From Streptomyces violaceusniger Tu 4113 (GTDB lineage: Bacteria > Actinomycetota > Actinomycetes > Streptomycetales > Streptomycetaceae): a stretch of 64,000 nt of DNA. The position numbers and the translations under genes were made by a program. The stretch is from contig NC_015957.1 of the NCBI RefSeq assembly GCF_000147815.2, forward strand, positions 8,432,001 through 8,496,000, written 5' to 3'. A model generated the notes under the pieces. It did not search any database, was not told the DNA's origin, and was given only the letters and a program-made list of their open reading frames with translations. Of this stretch, positions 45,410 to 53,883 are shown one piece after another; the first letter of the stretch is position 1; the number at the start of each line of letters is the position of its first letter.

Positions 45410-45423
45410 TAGTACGCGTTCTA
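45410..45423. promoter_or_regulatory. KstR-like operator 5 (fadA5 side)
   Basis: TAGTACGCGTTCTA matches the KstR consensus except TAC for AAC. It is nested in a larger palindrome: AGAACTAG (45405-45412) pairs with CTAGTTCT (45421-45428). It lies 58 bp upstream of the thiolase start. Confidence 0.7.
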
Positions 45424-45542
45424 GTTCTTCAGCTCAGTCTGCTGAGGCCCGGCCCGGCGGCGCAAGGGTTGTGCAGGGGTTGAGCGGACCAGGGGCGGCG
45501 CCGATCCCCCGAAACAATGGCCGCGTTCTCTCTTGCGACTTG

Positions 45543-45556
45543 TAGAACCCGTTACT
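45543..45556. promoter_or_regulatory. KstR-like operator 6 (cyp125 side)
   Basis: TAGAACCCGTTACT keeps the full AAC-nn-GTT core but deviates in the last two bases. It is 58 bp before the cyp125 start codon. Confidence 0.55.
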
Positions 45557-45613
45557 ACGTTGCGGACACTTCTGATAGGCCGTCAGATCTCCCGTCAGAT
45601 CTCTGGAGTGGCC

Positions 45614-46846
45614 ATGTCCTGTCCAGCGCTCCCCGAAGGCTTTGACCTCACCGACCCCGACCTCCATCAGCACCGCGTGCCACTCCCGGAGCTCGCCCGG
45701 CTGCGGCAGACCGCCCCGGTGTGCTGGATCCCCCAGCCCCACGGCATCGCCGGCTTCGGCGACGACGGCTACTGGGCCGTCACCCGCCATACCGACGTCA
45801 AGGAGGTCTCCACCCGGCCGGAGATCTTCTCCTCCCGCGCCAACACCGCCATCATCCGCTTCAACGAGCACATCCAGCGGGACCAGATCGACGTCCAGAA
45901 GCTGATCATGCTCAATATGGACCCGCCCGAGCACACCCGGGTCCGCCAGATCGTGCAGCGCGGCTTCACCCCGCGCGCCATCCGCGCCCTCGAGGACGCC
46001 CTGCGCGACCGCGCGGAACGCATTGTGGCAGGGGCCCGGGAGAGCGGCAGCGGGGACTTCGTCACCGATGTCGCCTGCGAACTGCCGCTGCAGGCGATCG
46101 CCGAGCTGATCGGCGTCCCCCAGCAGGACCGGTCCAAGATCTTCGACTGGTCCAACAAGATGGTCGCGTACGACGATCCGGAACTGGCCATCACCGAGGA
46201 GATCGGCGCCGAGTCGGCCATGGAGCTGATCTCGTACGCCATGAACCTCGCCGCCGACCGCAAGGCGTGCCCGGCCAAGGACATCGTCAGCCGGCTGGTG
46301 GCCGCCGAGGACGAGGGCAATCTGGGCTCGGACGAGTTCGGCTTCTTCGTGCTGCTGCTCGCCGTCGCCGGCAACGAGACCACCCGCAACGCCATCAGCC
46401 ACGGAATGCACGCCTTCCTCACCCACCCCGACCAGTGGGAGCTGTTCAAGGCCGAGCGCCCCGCCACCGCCGCCGACGAGATCGTGCGCTGGGCCACCCC
46501 CGTGATGTCCTTCCAGCGCACCACCACCCAGGACACCGAACTGGGCGGACAGCGCATCGAGGCGGGCGCGCGGGTCGGTGTCTTCTACTCCTCCGCCAAC
46601 AACGACCCCGAGGTCTTCGACCGCCCCGAAGGCTTCGACATCACCCGCGACCCCAACCCCCATCTGGGCTTCGGCGGTGGCGGACCGCACTTCTGCCTCG
46701 GCAAGAGCCTGGCGGAGCTGGAGATCCGGCTGATCTTCCAGGCCATCGCGGACACCCTCCCGGACATCCGGCTCGCGGGCGAGCCCCGGCGGCTGCGCTC
46801 GGCCTGGCTGAACGGGATCAAGGAGCTGAGGGTGACCTACACATGA
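45614..46846 (+). CDS. cyp125: CYP125 sterol C26/C27-monooxygenase
   Basis: The 410-residue P450 resembles mycobacterial CYP125A1 along its whole length: GFDLTDPDLHQHRVPLPELA, DVKEVSTRPEIFSS, LIMLNMDPPEHTRVRQIVQ, CELPLQAIAELIGVPQQDR, the I-helix LAVAGNETTRNAISHGM, K-helix ExxR in ADEIVRWATPV, and the heme loop GFGGGGPHFCLGKSLAEL with the cysteine ligand, ending LRSAWLNGIKELRVTYT. It hydroxylates the terminal carbon of the sterol side chain to start beta-oxidation. ATG 45614 follows GGAG by 7 nt. The ferredoxin at 31.5 kb could supply electrons. Confidence 0.93.
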   Translation: MSCPALPEGFDLTDPDLHQHRVPLPELARLRQTAPVCWIPQPHGIAGFGDDGYWAVTRHTDVKEVSTRPEIFSSRANTAIIRFNEHIQRDQIDVQKLIMLNMDPPEHTRVRQIVQRGFTPRAIRALEDALRDRAERIVAGARESGSGDFVTDVACELPLQAIAELIGVPQQDRSKIFDWSNKMVAYDDPELAITEEIGAESAMELISYAMNLAADRKACPAKDIVSRLVAAEDEGNLGSDEFGFFVLLLAVAGNETTRNAISHGMHAFLTHPDQWELFKAERPATAADEIVRWATPVMSFQRTTTQDTELGGQRIEAGARVGVFYSSANNDPEVFDRPEGFDITRDPNPHLGFGGGGPHFCLGKSLAELEIRLIFQAIADTLPDIRLAGEPRRLRSAWLNGIKELRVTYT

Positions 46847-46881
46847 CGTGCTCCCCGGCCCGAAGTCCGGGGATTCCCCAC

Positions 46882-47625
46882 CTAGAGCTGCGAACCCCCG
46901 CCGTCGACAGGGAACTCCGTTCCCGTCGAGAAGGTCGCGCCGAACGCCAAGTAGGCCACCGCGGCGGCCACTTCCTCGGACGACCCCAGCCGCTGCATCG
47001 GGATGGTGCTCCGGTAGGTGTCCTTCATCGTCTCGAGGACGTCGGCGGGGACGGAGCGGTCCAGGATGCCCGTGTCGATCGGACCGGGGCTCACGGCATT
47101 GACCCGCACCTTGCGCGGCAGCAGCTCGCGGGCCAGCGTGCGCGTCATCGACCGCAGGGCTGCCTTGCTCGCCGAGTAGACACTGAGCGCGTCGACGCCC
47201 AGGACGTTCACCACCGACGTGGTGAGGACCACGCCGCTGCCCTCGCGCAACAGCGGCGCCAACGCCTGCACCGTGAAGTAGGGGCCCTTGGTGTTGACGC
47301 CGAACAGCGCGTCGTACATCTCCTCCGTCGTCGAGTCGAACGGCGCGGACGCGGTGACGCCGGCGTTGACGAACAGCGCGTCCACCGCGCCGAACCGCTC
47401 CTGGACCGTGCCGGCCAGCGCCTTGATGTCCGTCAGGGACGCGGCGTCGCTGCGGACGGCGATCGCCTTGCCCCCCAATTGCTCCAGCGCGGTGTCCAGG
47501 GTGGACCGGGTGCGGCCGGTGATCAGCACGTGCGCCCCACCATCCGCGAACAACCGGGCCGCGGCCAGGCCGATACCGCTGCTTCCGCCCGTGATCACGA
47601 TCTTCTTGCCGTCATAAGTGGTCAT
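46882..47625 (-). CDS. SDR-family oxidoreductase
   Basis: The 247-residue classical SDR has KKIVITGGSSGIGLAAARLF for cofactor binding, NAGVTASAPF, catalytic Ser in LTTSVVNVLG, Tyr/Lys in SVYSASKAALRSMTRTLARE and the PG motif NAVSPGPIDTGILDRS. The absence of an acidic residue right after strand 2 (VLITGRTRSTLD) favours NADPH. It is divergent from a LysR regulator 99 bp away, which is the usual local control arrangement. It is not related to the sterol SDR at 15 kb. Confidence 0.92.
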   Translation of the reverse strand: MTTYDGKKIVITGGSSGIGLAAARLFADGGAHVLITGRTRSTLDTALEQLGGKAIAVRSDAASLTDIKALAGTVQERFGAVDALFVNAGVTASAPFDSTTEEMYDALFGVNTKGPYFTVQALAPLLREGSGVVLTTSVVNVLGVDALSVYSASKAALRSMTRTLARELLPRKVRVNAVSPGPIDTGILDRSVPADVLETMKDTYRSTIPMQRLGSSEEVAAAVAYLAFGATFSTGTEFPVDGGGSQL

Positions 47626-47724
47626 GCCCGTAAGCCAAATATCCACCGGCACCCCCTGTCCAAGACCTGTTCCGCATGCCGCCATGTCCCAGGCGTATGA
47701 CGGCAGGCGACGTACGCTGGGCGA

Positions 47725-48612
47725 ATGGACGTCGATCTGCGGCTCGTGCGCTATTTCACGGTCGTGGCGGAGTACGGCAACTTCGGCCGGGCCGCCACCA
47801 GGCTGCACCTGGCGCAGCCGTCGCTGAGCCGCCAGATCCAGCGACTGGAGGCTCAGCTCGGTGTCCGGCTTTTCGACCGCACGCCGCAGGGCAGCAGCCT
47901 CACCGACGCCGGTCGGGCGTTCCTGCCCAGGGCCCGGATACTGCTCCACGAGGCCGAGCAAGCCGCTCGCACGGCCAGAGCCGCCGTCCAGCCCCGCACC
48001 GTCACCGTCGGCTGCGCCGAAGGACTGGTCATCACCGCCTGGGTACAGGAACTGCGCCGCCGGCACCCTGACGACCAGATCCGCACCCGGCACCTCGACT
48101 GGCGGGACACCCGCGCCCTCGCCGAGGGGCGGATCGAGGCCCTCGTCGCGTACCGGCCCCTGCCCTTCCCCACGGACGGCTTCCGGGTGACAAAGCTCCA
48201 TGAGGAATCGCGGGTACTTCTCACGTCGGCGAGTCATCATCTGGCGCACGAGAAAGCCGTCAGCCTGCGGGCTCTGTCGGACGAGGAACTGGTGACCTGC
48301 GTCAGCACTCCGGTTGTCTGGAGCACGCCCAAGCCGGTCGGCGACCGGCCGGCACCACCCCCGCCCGCGATCGACGACGCTTACGAGGACAAGCTGGAGC
48401 TCATCGCCACCGGCCACTGTGTCGCGATCTTCCCTGCCGGCGATCGACGCGCCGCTGTGCGCGAGGACATCGCCCTGGTGCCCGTCATCGACATCGATCC
48501 CTGCGAGGTCGTGCTCGTCACGCGCGCCGACGACCCCGACCCGCTGCTCGGATCGCTGGAAGACGCCGCACGTACATTGCTCGCCACAGCCCCCCGGACG
48601 CGGGCACACTGA
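47725..48612 (+). CDS. LysR-family transcriptional regulator
   Basis: The 295-residue protein has an N-terminal winged HTH (LRLVRYFTVVAEYGNFGRAA, LHLAQPSLSRQIQRLEAQLG, RLFDRTPQGSSLTDAGRAFL) and a LysR effector domain (VTVGCAEGLVITAWVQELRR onward). A TACGCT -10-like hexamer ends 7 nt before the ATG, so the transcript is probably leaderless. It likely controls the divergent SDR gene through the shared 99-bp region. The effector is unknown. Confidence 0.92.
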   Translation: MDVDLRLVRYFTVVAEYGNFGRAATRLHLAQPSLSRQIQRLEAQLGVRLFDRTPQGSSLTDAGRAFLPRARILLHEAEQAARTARAAVQPRTVTVGCAEGLVITAWVQELRRRHPDDQIRTRHLDWRDTRALAEGRIEALVAYRPLPFPTDGFRVTKLHEESRVLLTSASHHLAHEKAVSLRALSDEELVTCVSTPVVWSTPKPVGDRPAPPPPAIDDAYEDKLELIATGHCVAIFPAGDRRAAVREDIALVPVIDIDPCEVVLVTRADDPDPLLGSLEDAARTLLATAPRTRAH

Positions 48613-48617
48613 CCGCC

Positions 48618-49217
48618 ATGAGCGAGATGTACGGTCCGCACGGCGCGGCGGGCGATCGGCGAAGACTCTTCGACTTCATAGCGCTGACCGCCCGCCTTCG
48701 TGACATCGAGCGCGCCAACAACGCCACCCCGGAGCGCAAGGAAAGCGTCGCGGAGCACTCCTGGCATCTGGCGATGGTGAGCTGGATACTGCACGGCGAG
48801 TTCGAACGCGAGGCCGGGCAGCGGCTCGACCTCACCAAGATGCTCAAGCTGTGCCTGATGCACGACCTCGTCGAGATGGACGCGGTGGAGCGGGGCGCCG
48901 GGGGCGGTGAGCCCCCGCGCTTCGCCGCGCTCCCCGCGCCGCTCGGCACCGAACTGCCGGCGCTGTGGCGGGAGTACGAGGAGGGCCGTACGCCCGAGGC
49001 GTGTCTGGTGCGCGGGGTGGACCGGCTCAACCCCACCCTGATGCGCTGTCTGACCGGCCAGGGCTGGGGCGATATGGCCACCGACAGCCACGCCCCCGTG
49101 GACGCGGGGGCGCTGGACGGGCTGCATCTGCCACGGGTCGCCGTGAGCGAGACGCTGCGCGCGCTGTACGAGGAGATCAGGAACGCCTCGGTGGAGGGCG
49201 GGCTGCTGCCACCCTGA
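48618..49217 (+). CDS. HD-domain phosphohydrolase (YfbR-like)
   Basis: The 199-residue protein shows a metal-binding HD pattern: RKESVAEHSWHLAMVSWI supplies the first His, LCLMHDLVEMDAVE the HD pair and GVDRLNPTLM the final Asp. This is the YfbR/HDDC2-type 5'-deoxynucleotidase layout. It acts on nucleotides by homology only. It begins 5 nt after the LysR stop, so it is likely cotranscribed with the regulator. Confidence 0.85.
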   Translation: MSEMYGPHGAAGDRRRLFDFIALTARLRDIERANNATPERKESVAEHSWHLAMVSWILHGEFEREAGQRLDLTKMLKLCLMHDLVEMDAVERGAGGGEPPRFAALPAPLGTELPALWREYEEGRTPEACLVRGVDRLNPTLMRCLTGQGWGDMATDSHAPVDAGALDGLHLPRVAVSETLRALYEEIRNASVEGGLLPP

Positions 49218-49272
49218 GCCCCGGGCCGCTTCGCCCTGAGCCCCGCCGCCCCACCGGGCGCCCCGGAACGCC

Positions 49273-49310
49273 GCTACGTGAACGGCAACGCCCCTACTTG
49301 AACGGCACGT
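49273..49310. repeat. Short duplication at the SOD-like gene's 3' end
   Basis: CTACGTGAACGGCAACG (49274-49290) repeats, with small changes, the gene's own last codons and stop, CTACTTGAACGGCACGT (49294-49310), 20 bp away. Confidence 0.6.
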
Positions 49311-49923
49311 TGACGCACGCCACCCGGGCGCCGGCATCCCCGGCCTTGCCCTGCGTGGTGCCCGTCGCATGCTTGTGGATCACCACGGAACGGGCCTCAC
49401 CGGACCTGAACTGCCACTTCTCCCAGGACTTGGCCCAGCCCTTGCCGGCTCCGTTGGTGGTCACATCCAGCCAGACCTCGTTGTGCGGGTTGGCGTACTT
49501 CGGATTGGTCGAGGGCTGCTTGGGATCCTTCTTGTTCTGGTAGTGCGGCCCCGATGAGTCGGGCTTGGTGCCACACGCCTTCGTATGGACATGGATTCCG
49601 TAGTGGTGGTGGGGAGCCAGGCCGCGCACGCTGATGAACACGAACGTGCCCTTGTGCATCATGTGGTGGCCATGGTCTTCCCTGCCCTCATGGTGCTCCA
49701 TGCCCTTGCCGCCCACGCGCAGCTCGGCGATGAACACCGAGGCGGACGTCGGCACCAGGGACTTGTCGTACGTCACCGCACCGGCCTTGTCCGCCTGCGA
49801 CGCCGGTTGGAACGTGTCGTGGACGAAGACGAAGGGGTGCGGCGGCGCGGCGGCCGCGGGGGTCGCTATGGCCATCGAAGCACCCATCGCGACCGCCGCG
49901 GTTACTGCCTTCACCAGGGACAT
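49294..49923 (-). CDS. Secreted Cu/Zn superoxide dismutase-like protein with His-rich insert
   Basis: The 209-residue protein has a signal peptide (AVTAAVAMGASMAIATPAAA). The SOD_Cu-like fold is seen in HYGIHVHTKACG (the H-x-H copper pair and first Cys), SGPHYQNKKDP, NPHNEVWLDV (zinc-side His and Asp), and SVVIHKHATG (last copper His), with the second Cys in VACVNVPF. A His-rich loop (MEHHEGREDHGHHMMHKG) is inserted before the core and may bind extra metal. It should act outside the membrane. Whether it dismutates superoxide or only binds copper cannot be told from the sequence. Confidence 0.85.
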   Translation of the reverse strand: MSLVKAVTAAVAMGASMAIATPAAAAPPHPFVFVHDTFQPASQADKAGAVTYDKSLVPTSASVFIAELRVGGKGMEHHEGREDHGHHMMHKGTFVFISVRGLAPHHHYGIHVHTKACGTKPDSSGPHYQNKKDPKQPSTNPKYANPHNEVWLDVTTNGAGKGWAKSWEKWQFRSGEARSVVIHKHATGTTQGKAGDAGARVACVNVPFK

Positions 49924-50011
49924 CGTTGAACCCTCCTCGGTCGGGGTCCCCGCTCCCCGTCTCGATTCCCGGATCCCCCCGTTTCAAGCTTTTCCGCCCC
50001 TTTTCACCACG

Positions 50012-52204
50012 CTAGACCCGCTGGTCATGCCGCTCAACGCGAGCCTGTCCCTCTTTCGGGGGCTCGTCCGCGGCATCGGATTGATCCTTCCCGGCGGGCT
50101 CGGCGTCGTCATGCTCACCGCTGCGCTGCCGCACCAGCCCCGGCACCAGCCCTCTGGCCCGGGCGAGCGCGGTGCCCATCGACGCCGACAGCGGTGGCGC
50201 CTCCTCGCGCGGGCGCTTGCCCACACCGAGTAGCACGTACTGCAGCCCGAACCCGGCCGAGACGATGGCCGCGCCGCCGATCGCGTCCAGCACATAGTGG
50301 TTGGCGGTGCCCACGATGACCGCCGTCGTCAGCAGCGGGTACAGGAGGCCGAGCACCTTCGCCCATACGTACGGCGCCACGATCGCGATGACCACCCCGC
50401 ACCACAGCGACCACCCCACATGCAGCGACGGCATGGCCGCGTACTGGTTGGACAGCTTGGTGAGCGCGCCGAAGTCCGGGTTGTTCAGGTCCTGCGGGCC
50501 GTGCGCGGTGTCCACGTACCCGAGCCCCATCAGCCGCGGCGGGGCCAGCGGGTAGAGCCAGAAGCCGACGAGGGCGAGCATCGTGGCGAAGGCCAGCGGC
50601 GTACGGGCCCAGCGGTAGGTCGCCGGGCGGCGCAGATACAGCCAGGCCAGCAGGGACAGCGGGATCAGGAAGTGGAAGGTGCTGTAGTACCAGTTCATGA
50701 AGTCTTTGAGCCATGAGGTGTCCGCCACGATGGCGTTGAACCAGTGCTCGATGTCGATGTGCAGCCAGCCCTCGAGGGTGAGCACCTGGTCTCCGTGGCC
50801 CTCGGCCACGCTGCGCTCGTCCGGGGCATGGGCGCGGATCCAGGAGTAGGCGAAGTAGCCGACCCGGATCACCATCAGCTCGAGCATCAGGTTCGGGCGG
50901 GACAGCGGCCGCTTGAGGAAGCGCAGCAGCGGCACCCAGGCGAAGCGGCTCTTGGCCGGGTCGGCGACCGGCGTCGGCTCGGGGTCGTTCCAGCGCGGCG
51001 AGGTGCGGGAGTGGAACGGCACCACACAGGCGGCGGCGAGCGCGGCGAGAAGCGGGGCATTGTAGCCGATATGGCCCAGGATCTCGATGTCGGGCAGCAG
51101 CGCGGTGCGGCTGAGCGACATCGTCAGCACCACCAGAACCGGCCACACCAGCCGGTCGGAGCCGCGCCGCCCCACCCGGCCGACCACGGCCAGCAGGATC
51201 CATAGTTGCTGGTGCTGCCAGGAGGTGGGCGAGACCGCGAGCGCGACGCTGCCGGTGATGGCGGCGGCGAGCAGCAGTTGCCCGTCCTTCGCGTAGTGCA
51301 CCGCGCGCCGCAGGCCGATCACCGCGACGGCGACCGCGAGCACGGCCAGCAGCGCCAGCTCGACCGGGCCCTCGAGACCGATGCGCAGCAGCAGCCCGTG
51401 CAGCGACTGGTTGGCCAGGCTGTCGGCGGGCGCGCCGAGCCCGGCACCGCCGATGTGGTGGCCCCAGTACGTCCACGAGTCGTGCGGCATGGCCGCCCAG
51501 GCGAGCGCGGTGCACACGGCGAACGTGGCGCCCGCGAGCGTCGCGGCCCGGCGCCGTCCGATCAGCCACAGCACGACGCCGAACAGCAGCAGCGCGGGCT
51601 GCAGCGCCGCGGCCACCCCGATGAGCACACCGGCCTGCCGCCCGGAGGTTCTGGGCAGCACGGTGAGGACGACCAGGAGCACCGGGATGATGCTGGTCTG
51701 GCCGAGGGTGAAGGTGTTGCGCACCGGAAGCGAGAGCACCAGCAGGCTGATGGCCAGCGGTGCGGCGATCAGCGAGGTGCGGCGGGAGACCGGGCCGGGC
51801 AGCGACCGGGCCACGACCAGCCCGAGGATCACGACCAGCAGCAGGGTGCCGAAGGTCCAGGCGACCCCGAGGCTCTGCTCGGCGGCCCGGGTCAGGGGCT
51901 TGAGGACGAGCCCGGAGAACGGTGTGCCGGTGAAGGAGTCCCCGTCGTACAGCGACCCTCTGACATGCAGCACACCGTGTTCGCCGATCCAGGTCTCCAG
52001 ATCGGTCAGCCGCTCATCGGGGGGCAGCCGCAGCACCGCCGCCGCCTGACGGAGCGCCAGCACCCCGGCCAGGAGCCACAGGGCCGCGAGCCCCATTCTG
52101 GTCCGTGACGTCCGCGCCCCGACGGCACCGGGGCCCGGCCCCCTGTCCGGGGTTCTCCCCAGTCCGCTCCGCTCCACGTTCGCCACGCCGTGCCGCTCCC
52201 CCAC
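50012..52204 (-). CDS. Fusion of a GT87 mannosyltransferase-like and a PAP2 phosphatase domain
   Basis: The 730-residue multi-pass membrane protein has an N-terminal half (about 35-400) of DUF2029/GT87 type, with alternating hydrophobic helices and short loops (TFTLGQTSIIPVLLVVLTVL, PTSWQHQQLWILLAVV). The C-terminal half (about 420-690) is a PAP2-superfamily module with NQYAAMPSLHVGWSLWCGV and TANHYVLDAIGGAAIV, which carry the SxH and H-x3-D residues. It probably transfers a sugar from a polyprenyl-phosphate donor and removes a phosphate in the same cell-envelope pathway. The tail is charged and disordered. It is a stand-alone gene. Confidence 0.88.
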   Translation of the reverse strand: MGERHGVANVERSGLGRTPDRGPGPGAVGARTSRTRMGLAALWLLAGVLALRQAAAVLRLPPDERLTDLETWIGEHGVLHVRGSLYDGDSFTGTPFSGLVLKPLTRAAEQSLGVAWTFGTLLLVVILGLVVARSLPGPVSRRTSLIAAPLAISLLVLSLPVRNTFTLGQTSIIPVLLVVLTVLPRTSGRQAGVLIGVAAALQPALLLFGVVLWLIGRRRAATLAGATFAVCTALAWAAMPHDSWTYWGHHIGGAGLGAPADSLANQSLHGLLLRIGLEGPVELALLAVLAVAVAVIGLRRAVHYAKDGQLLLAAAITGSVALAVSPTSWQHQQLWILLAVVGRVGRRGSDRLVWPVLVVLTMSLSRTALLPDIEILGHIGYNAPLLAALAAACVVPFHSRTSPRWNDPEPTPVADPAKSRFAWVPLLRFLKRPLSRPNLMLELMVIRVGYFAYSWIRAHAPDERSVAEGHGDQVLTLEGWLHIDIEHWFNAIVADTSWLKDFMNWYYSTFHFLIPLSLLAWLYLRRPATYRWARTPLAFATMLALVGFWLYPLAPPRLMGLGYVDTAHGPQDLNNPDFGALTKLSNQYAAMPSLHVGWSLWCGVVIAIVAPYVWAKVLGLLYPLLTTAVIVGTANHYVLDAIGGAAIVSAGFGLQYVLLGVGKRPREEAPPLSASMGTALARARGLVPGLVRQRSGEHDDAEPAGKDQSDAADEPPKEGQARVERHDQRV

Positions 52205-52368
52205 TCGCCCTTTTCACCTGTCCTGGATGTTTGGAGACCCTACTGAGCCCACTACTCAGACGCCGAACACCCCCACTTCACCTGACCGTCGTCCGAGGTT
52301 GTCCGAAAGATGTCAGGCTGTGGCAGGGTGCTTGCGCTCCGCGTGAGTCCGTACGGTCCGGCCCAATT

Positions 52369-53265
52369 TCACCAGGGCTGCGGGGTGCGCCGCGAATCGG
52401 GACCCGCGGCGCGCTGAAATGTTCCCGGCGTCACTCCGAAGCACCGCACGAACCACCGGTGGAAATGGCTCTGGCCGGCGAACCCCGCCTGGGCCGCGGC
52501 CTCTGCCGCGCTACGGCCCGCCACCAGCAGCCCGCGCGCCCGGCGCAGCCGGAGCTGCCGCTGGAAGTCGCTCGGCGCCATCCCGTAGGCGGCGCGGAAC
52601 GCCCGGTAGAGCGCGAAGCGGCTGCACCCGGCGGCCTCCGCGAGCCGCGCCGCCGGGATCTCCTCCAAGTACGCCCCCTCCAGCAGCGCCCGGGCCCGCC
52701 GCGCGGCCCGCGCCTGCTCACCGCTCCCGCCCGGCAGCTCCCGGGCGCGCAGCGGCCCGGTGGCCCCGCGCCGCACCAACGCCCCGACGGCCGCTGTCAG
52801 CCGCTCGTCCCGCACCAGTGGACCGGCGCCGCCGACCAGGGCGGTGTGCAGCCGCAGCAGGGCGGGGACGAGTACGGGATCGGAGACCACCGGCCGGTCG
52901 AACAGTGGCAACGCCGCCCGGTCGGCCGCGCTGGCGGTCACATCGGCGAGGACATTCCGCATCACATCGGGACCCATATGGACGATGCGGTACTTGTAGC
53001 CGAGTTCGGCGGCCGCCTCCCCGTCATGCGGATCGTCTGGATTGAAGACCATCACCATCCCCGCCCCGCTGGTGCGCAGCGCACCCCGGCACCGGAAGCG
53101 CTGGGCGCCGATCTCGGTGACGGCGAAGGAGTAGGCGTCATGGCTGTGGGGATGGAAGCGATGGCTGAAGAAGTGGGCGTGCATGGCCTCCACGGCCCGG
53201 TCGGGATCACGCCAGTACCGGGCCCAGTCCGCAGGCCCCCGCTCCCCTTCTCCCGCCACACCCAC
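52369..53265 (-). CDS. AraC-family transcriptional regulator
   Basis: The 298-residue protein has an N-terminal cupin-like sensor (HAHFFSHRFHPHSHDAYSFA, MVMVFNPDDPHDGEAA) and a C-terminal double HTH (IPAARLAEAAGCSRFALYRA, AYGMAPSDFQRQLRLRRARG, AAEAAAQAGFAGQSHFHRWF). The start is GTG at 53265 by comparison with the family's usual VGVAGEGERG opening. A CACAAT hexamer 6 nt upstream hints at a leaderless transcript. Regulators of this subgroup usually face the gene they control, which here is only a stub. Confidence 0.9.
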   Translation of the reverse strand: MGVAGEGERGPADWARYWRDPDRAVEAMHAHFFSHRFHPHSHDAYSFAVTEIGAQRFRCRGALRTSGAGMVMVFNPDDPHDGEAAAELGYKYRIVHMGPDVMRNVLADVTASAADRAALPLFDRPVVSDPVLVPALLRLHTALVGGAGPLVRDERLTAAVGALVRRGATGPLRARELPGGSGEQARAARRARALLEGAYLEEIPAARLAEAAGCSRFALYRAFRAAYGMAPSDFQRQLRLRRARGLLVAGRSAAEAAAQAGFAGQSHFHRWFVRCFGVTPGTFQRAAGPDSRRTPQPW

Positions 53266-53271
53266 GCCCCC

Positions 53272-53385
53272 ATTGTGCCGCTGTGCCGGGTCGACGCCGA
53301 CGCGCTGAACCTGGTCGGCCTCGCGGTCCACGGGCCGCGCGGCCAGGTGGACAAGGTGACCAAGGGCCTGAAGCTGCACGGCTGA
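53272..53385 (+). pseudogene. C-terminal stub of a DUF2000-like gene
   Basis: The frame reads IVPLCRVDADALNLVGLAVH, GPRGQVDKVTKGLKLHG and stops. The ending 'LVGLAVHGPRxxVDKVTKGLxL' resembles DUF2000 proteins, which are often divergent from AraC regulators. The stub begins 6 bp from the AraC start codon, so a deletion removed the promoter region and about three quarters of the gene. Confidence 0.45.
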
Positions 53386-53433
53386 GGGTGAGGCACCGCC
53401 GACGCGCGACATCGGCTACGGCAAGATGGGGCC

Positions 53434-53760
53434 ATGAGCGTAGTCAAGATCAATGTGCTGTCCGTGCCGGAGGAACAGCGCGAGGTGCTGGAGAAGCGCT
53501 TCGCGTCACGCGCCGGAGCCGTGGAGGGCTCCGACGGTTTCGAGTGGTTCGAGCTGCTGCGCCCGGTCGAAGGGACCGACCAGTACCTCGTCTATACGCG
53601 CTGGCGCAGCGAGGCGGACTTCCAGGCGTGGATGGAGGGCCCCATGAAGGCGGCCCACCAACACGGCGGCGAAGACGCCCCGAAGCAGAAGCCCGCCGCG
53701 GCCGGCTCCACCCTGTGGTCCTTCGAGGTCGTCCAGCAGGCCGCGCCCAAACAAGGCTGA
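53434..53760 (+). CDS. MhuD/IsdG-type heme-degrading monooxygenase (ABM fold)
   Basis: The 108-residue protein opens MSVVKINVLSVPEEQREVLE and has KRFASRAGAVEGSDGFEWFE, LLRPVEGTDQYLVYTRW and the His-containing AAHQHGGEDAP helix. Length and these blocks match mycobacterial MhuD, which opens heme to mycobilin and frees iron. The conserved heme-ligand His would be one of those in AAHQHGG. The usual Asn near the first helix is not obvious. A CAAGAT hexamer ends 7 nt before the ATG, so a leaderless transcript is likely. It may relate to iron supply, though no iron box was seen. Confidence 0.82.
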   Translation: MSVVKINVLSVPEEQREVLEKRFASRAGAVEGSDGFEWFELLRPVEGTDQYLVYTRWRSEADFQAWMEGPMKAAHQHGGEDAPKQKPAAAGSTLWSFEVVQQAAPKQG

Positions 53761-53883
53761 GACGGGCCCCTCACGAACATCGTCGGCCCCCTGGCCCAGG
53801 CCCGGGGGCCGGCGATGGCGACCTTCCCCCCAGGCCCTGAGGGCCATTGACCCCGCTGCTCGCCCCTGAAACAACGACCTGGC

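Noticed and set aside
46882..48609. A 575-codon extension of the 47-kb SDR
   Set aside because: The N-terminal half is antisense to the LysR gene, and the SDR's own ATG at 47625 directly precedes its cofactor loop.
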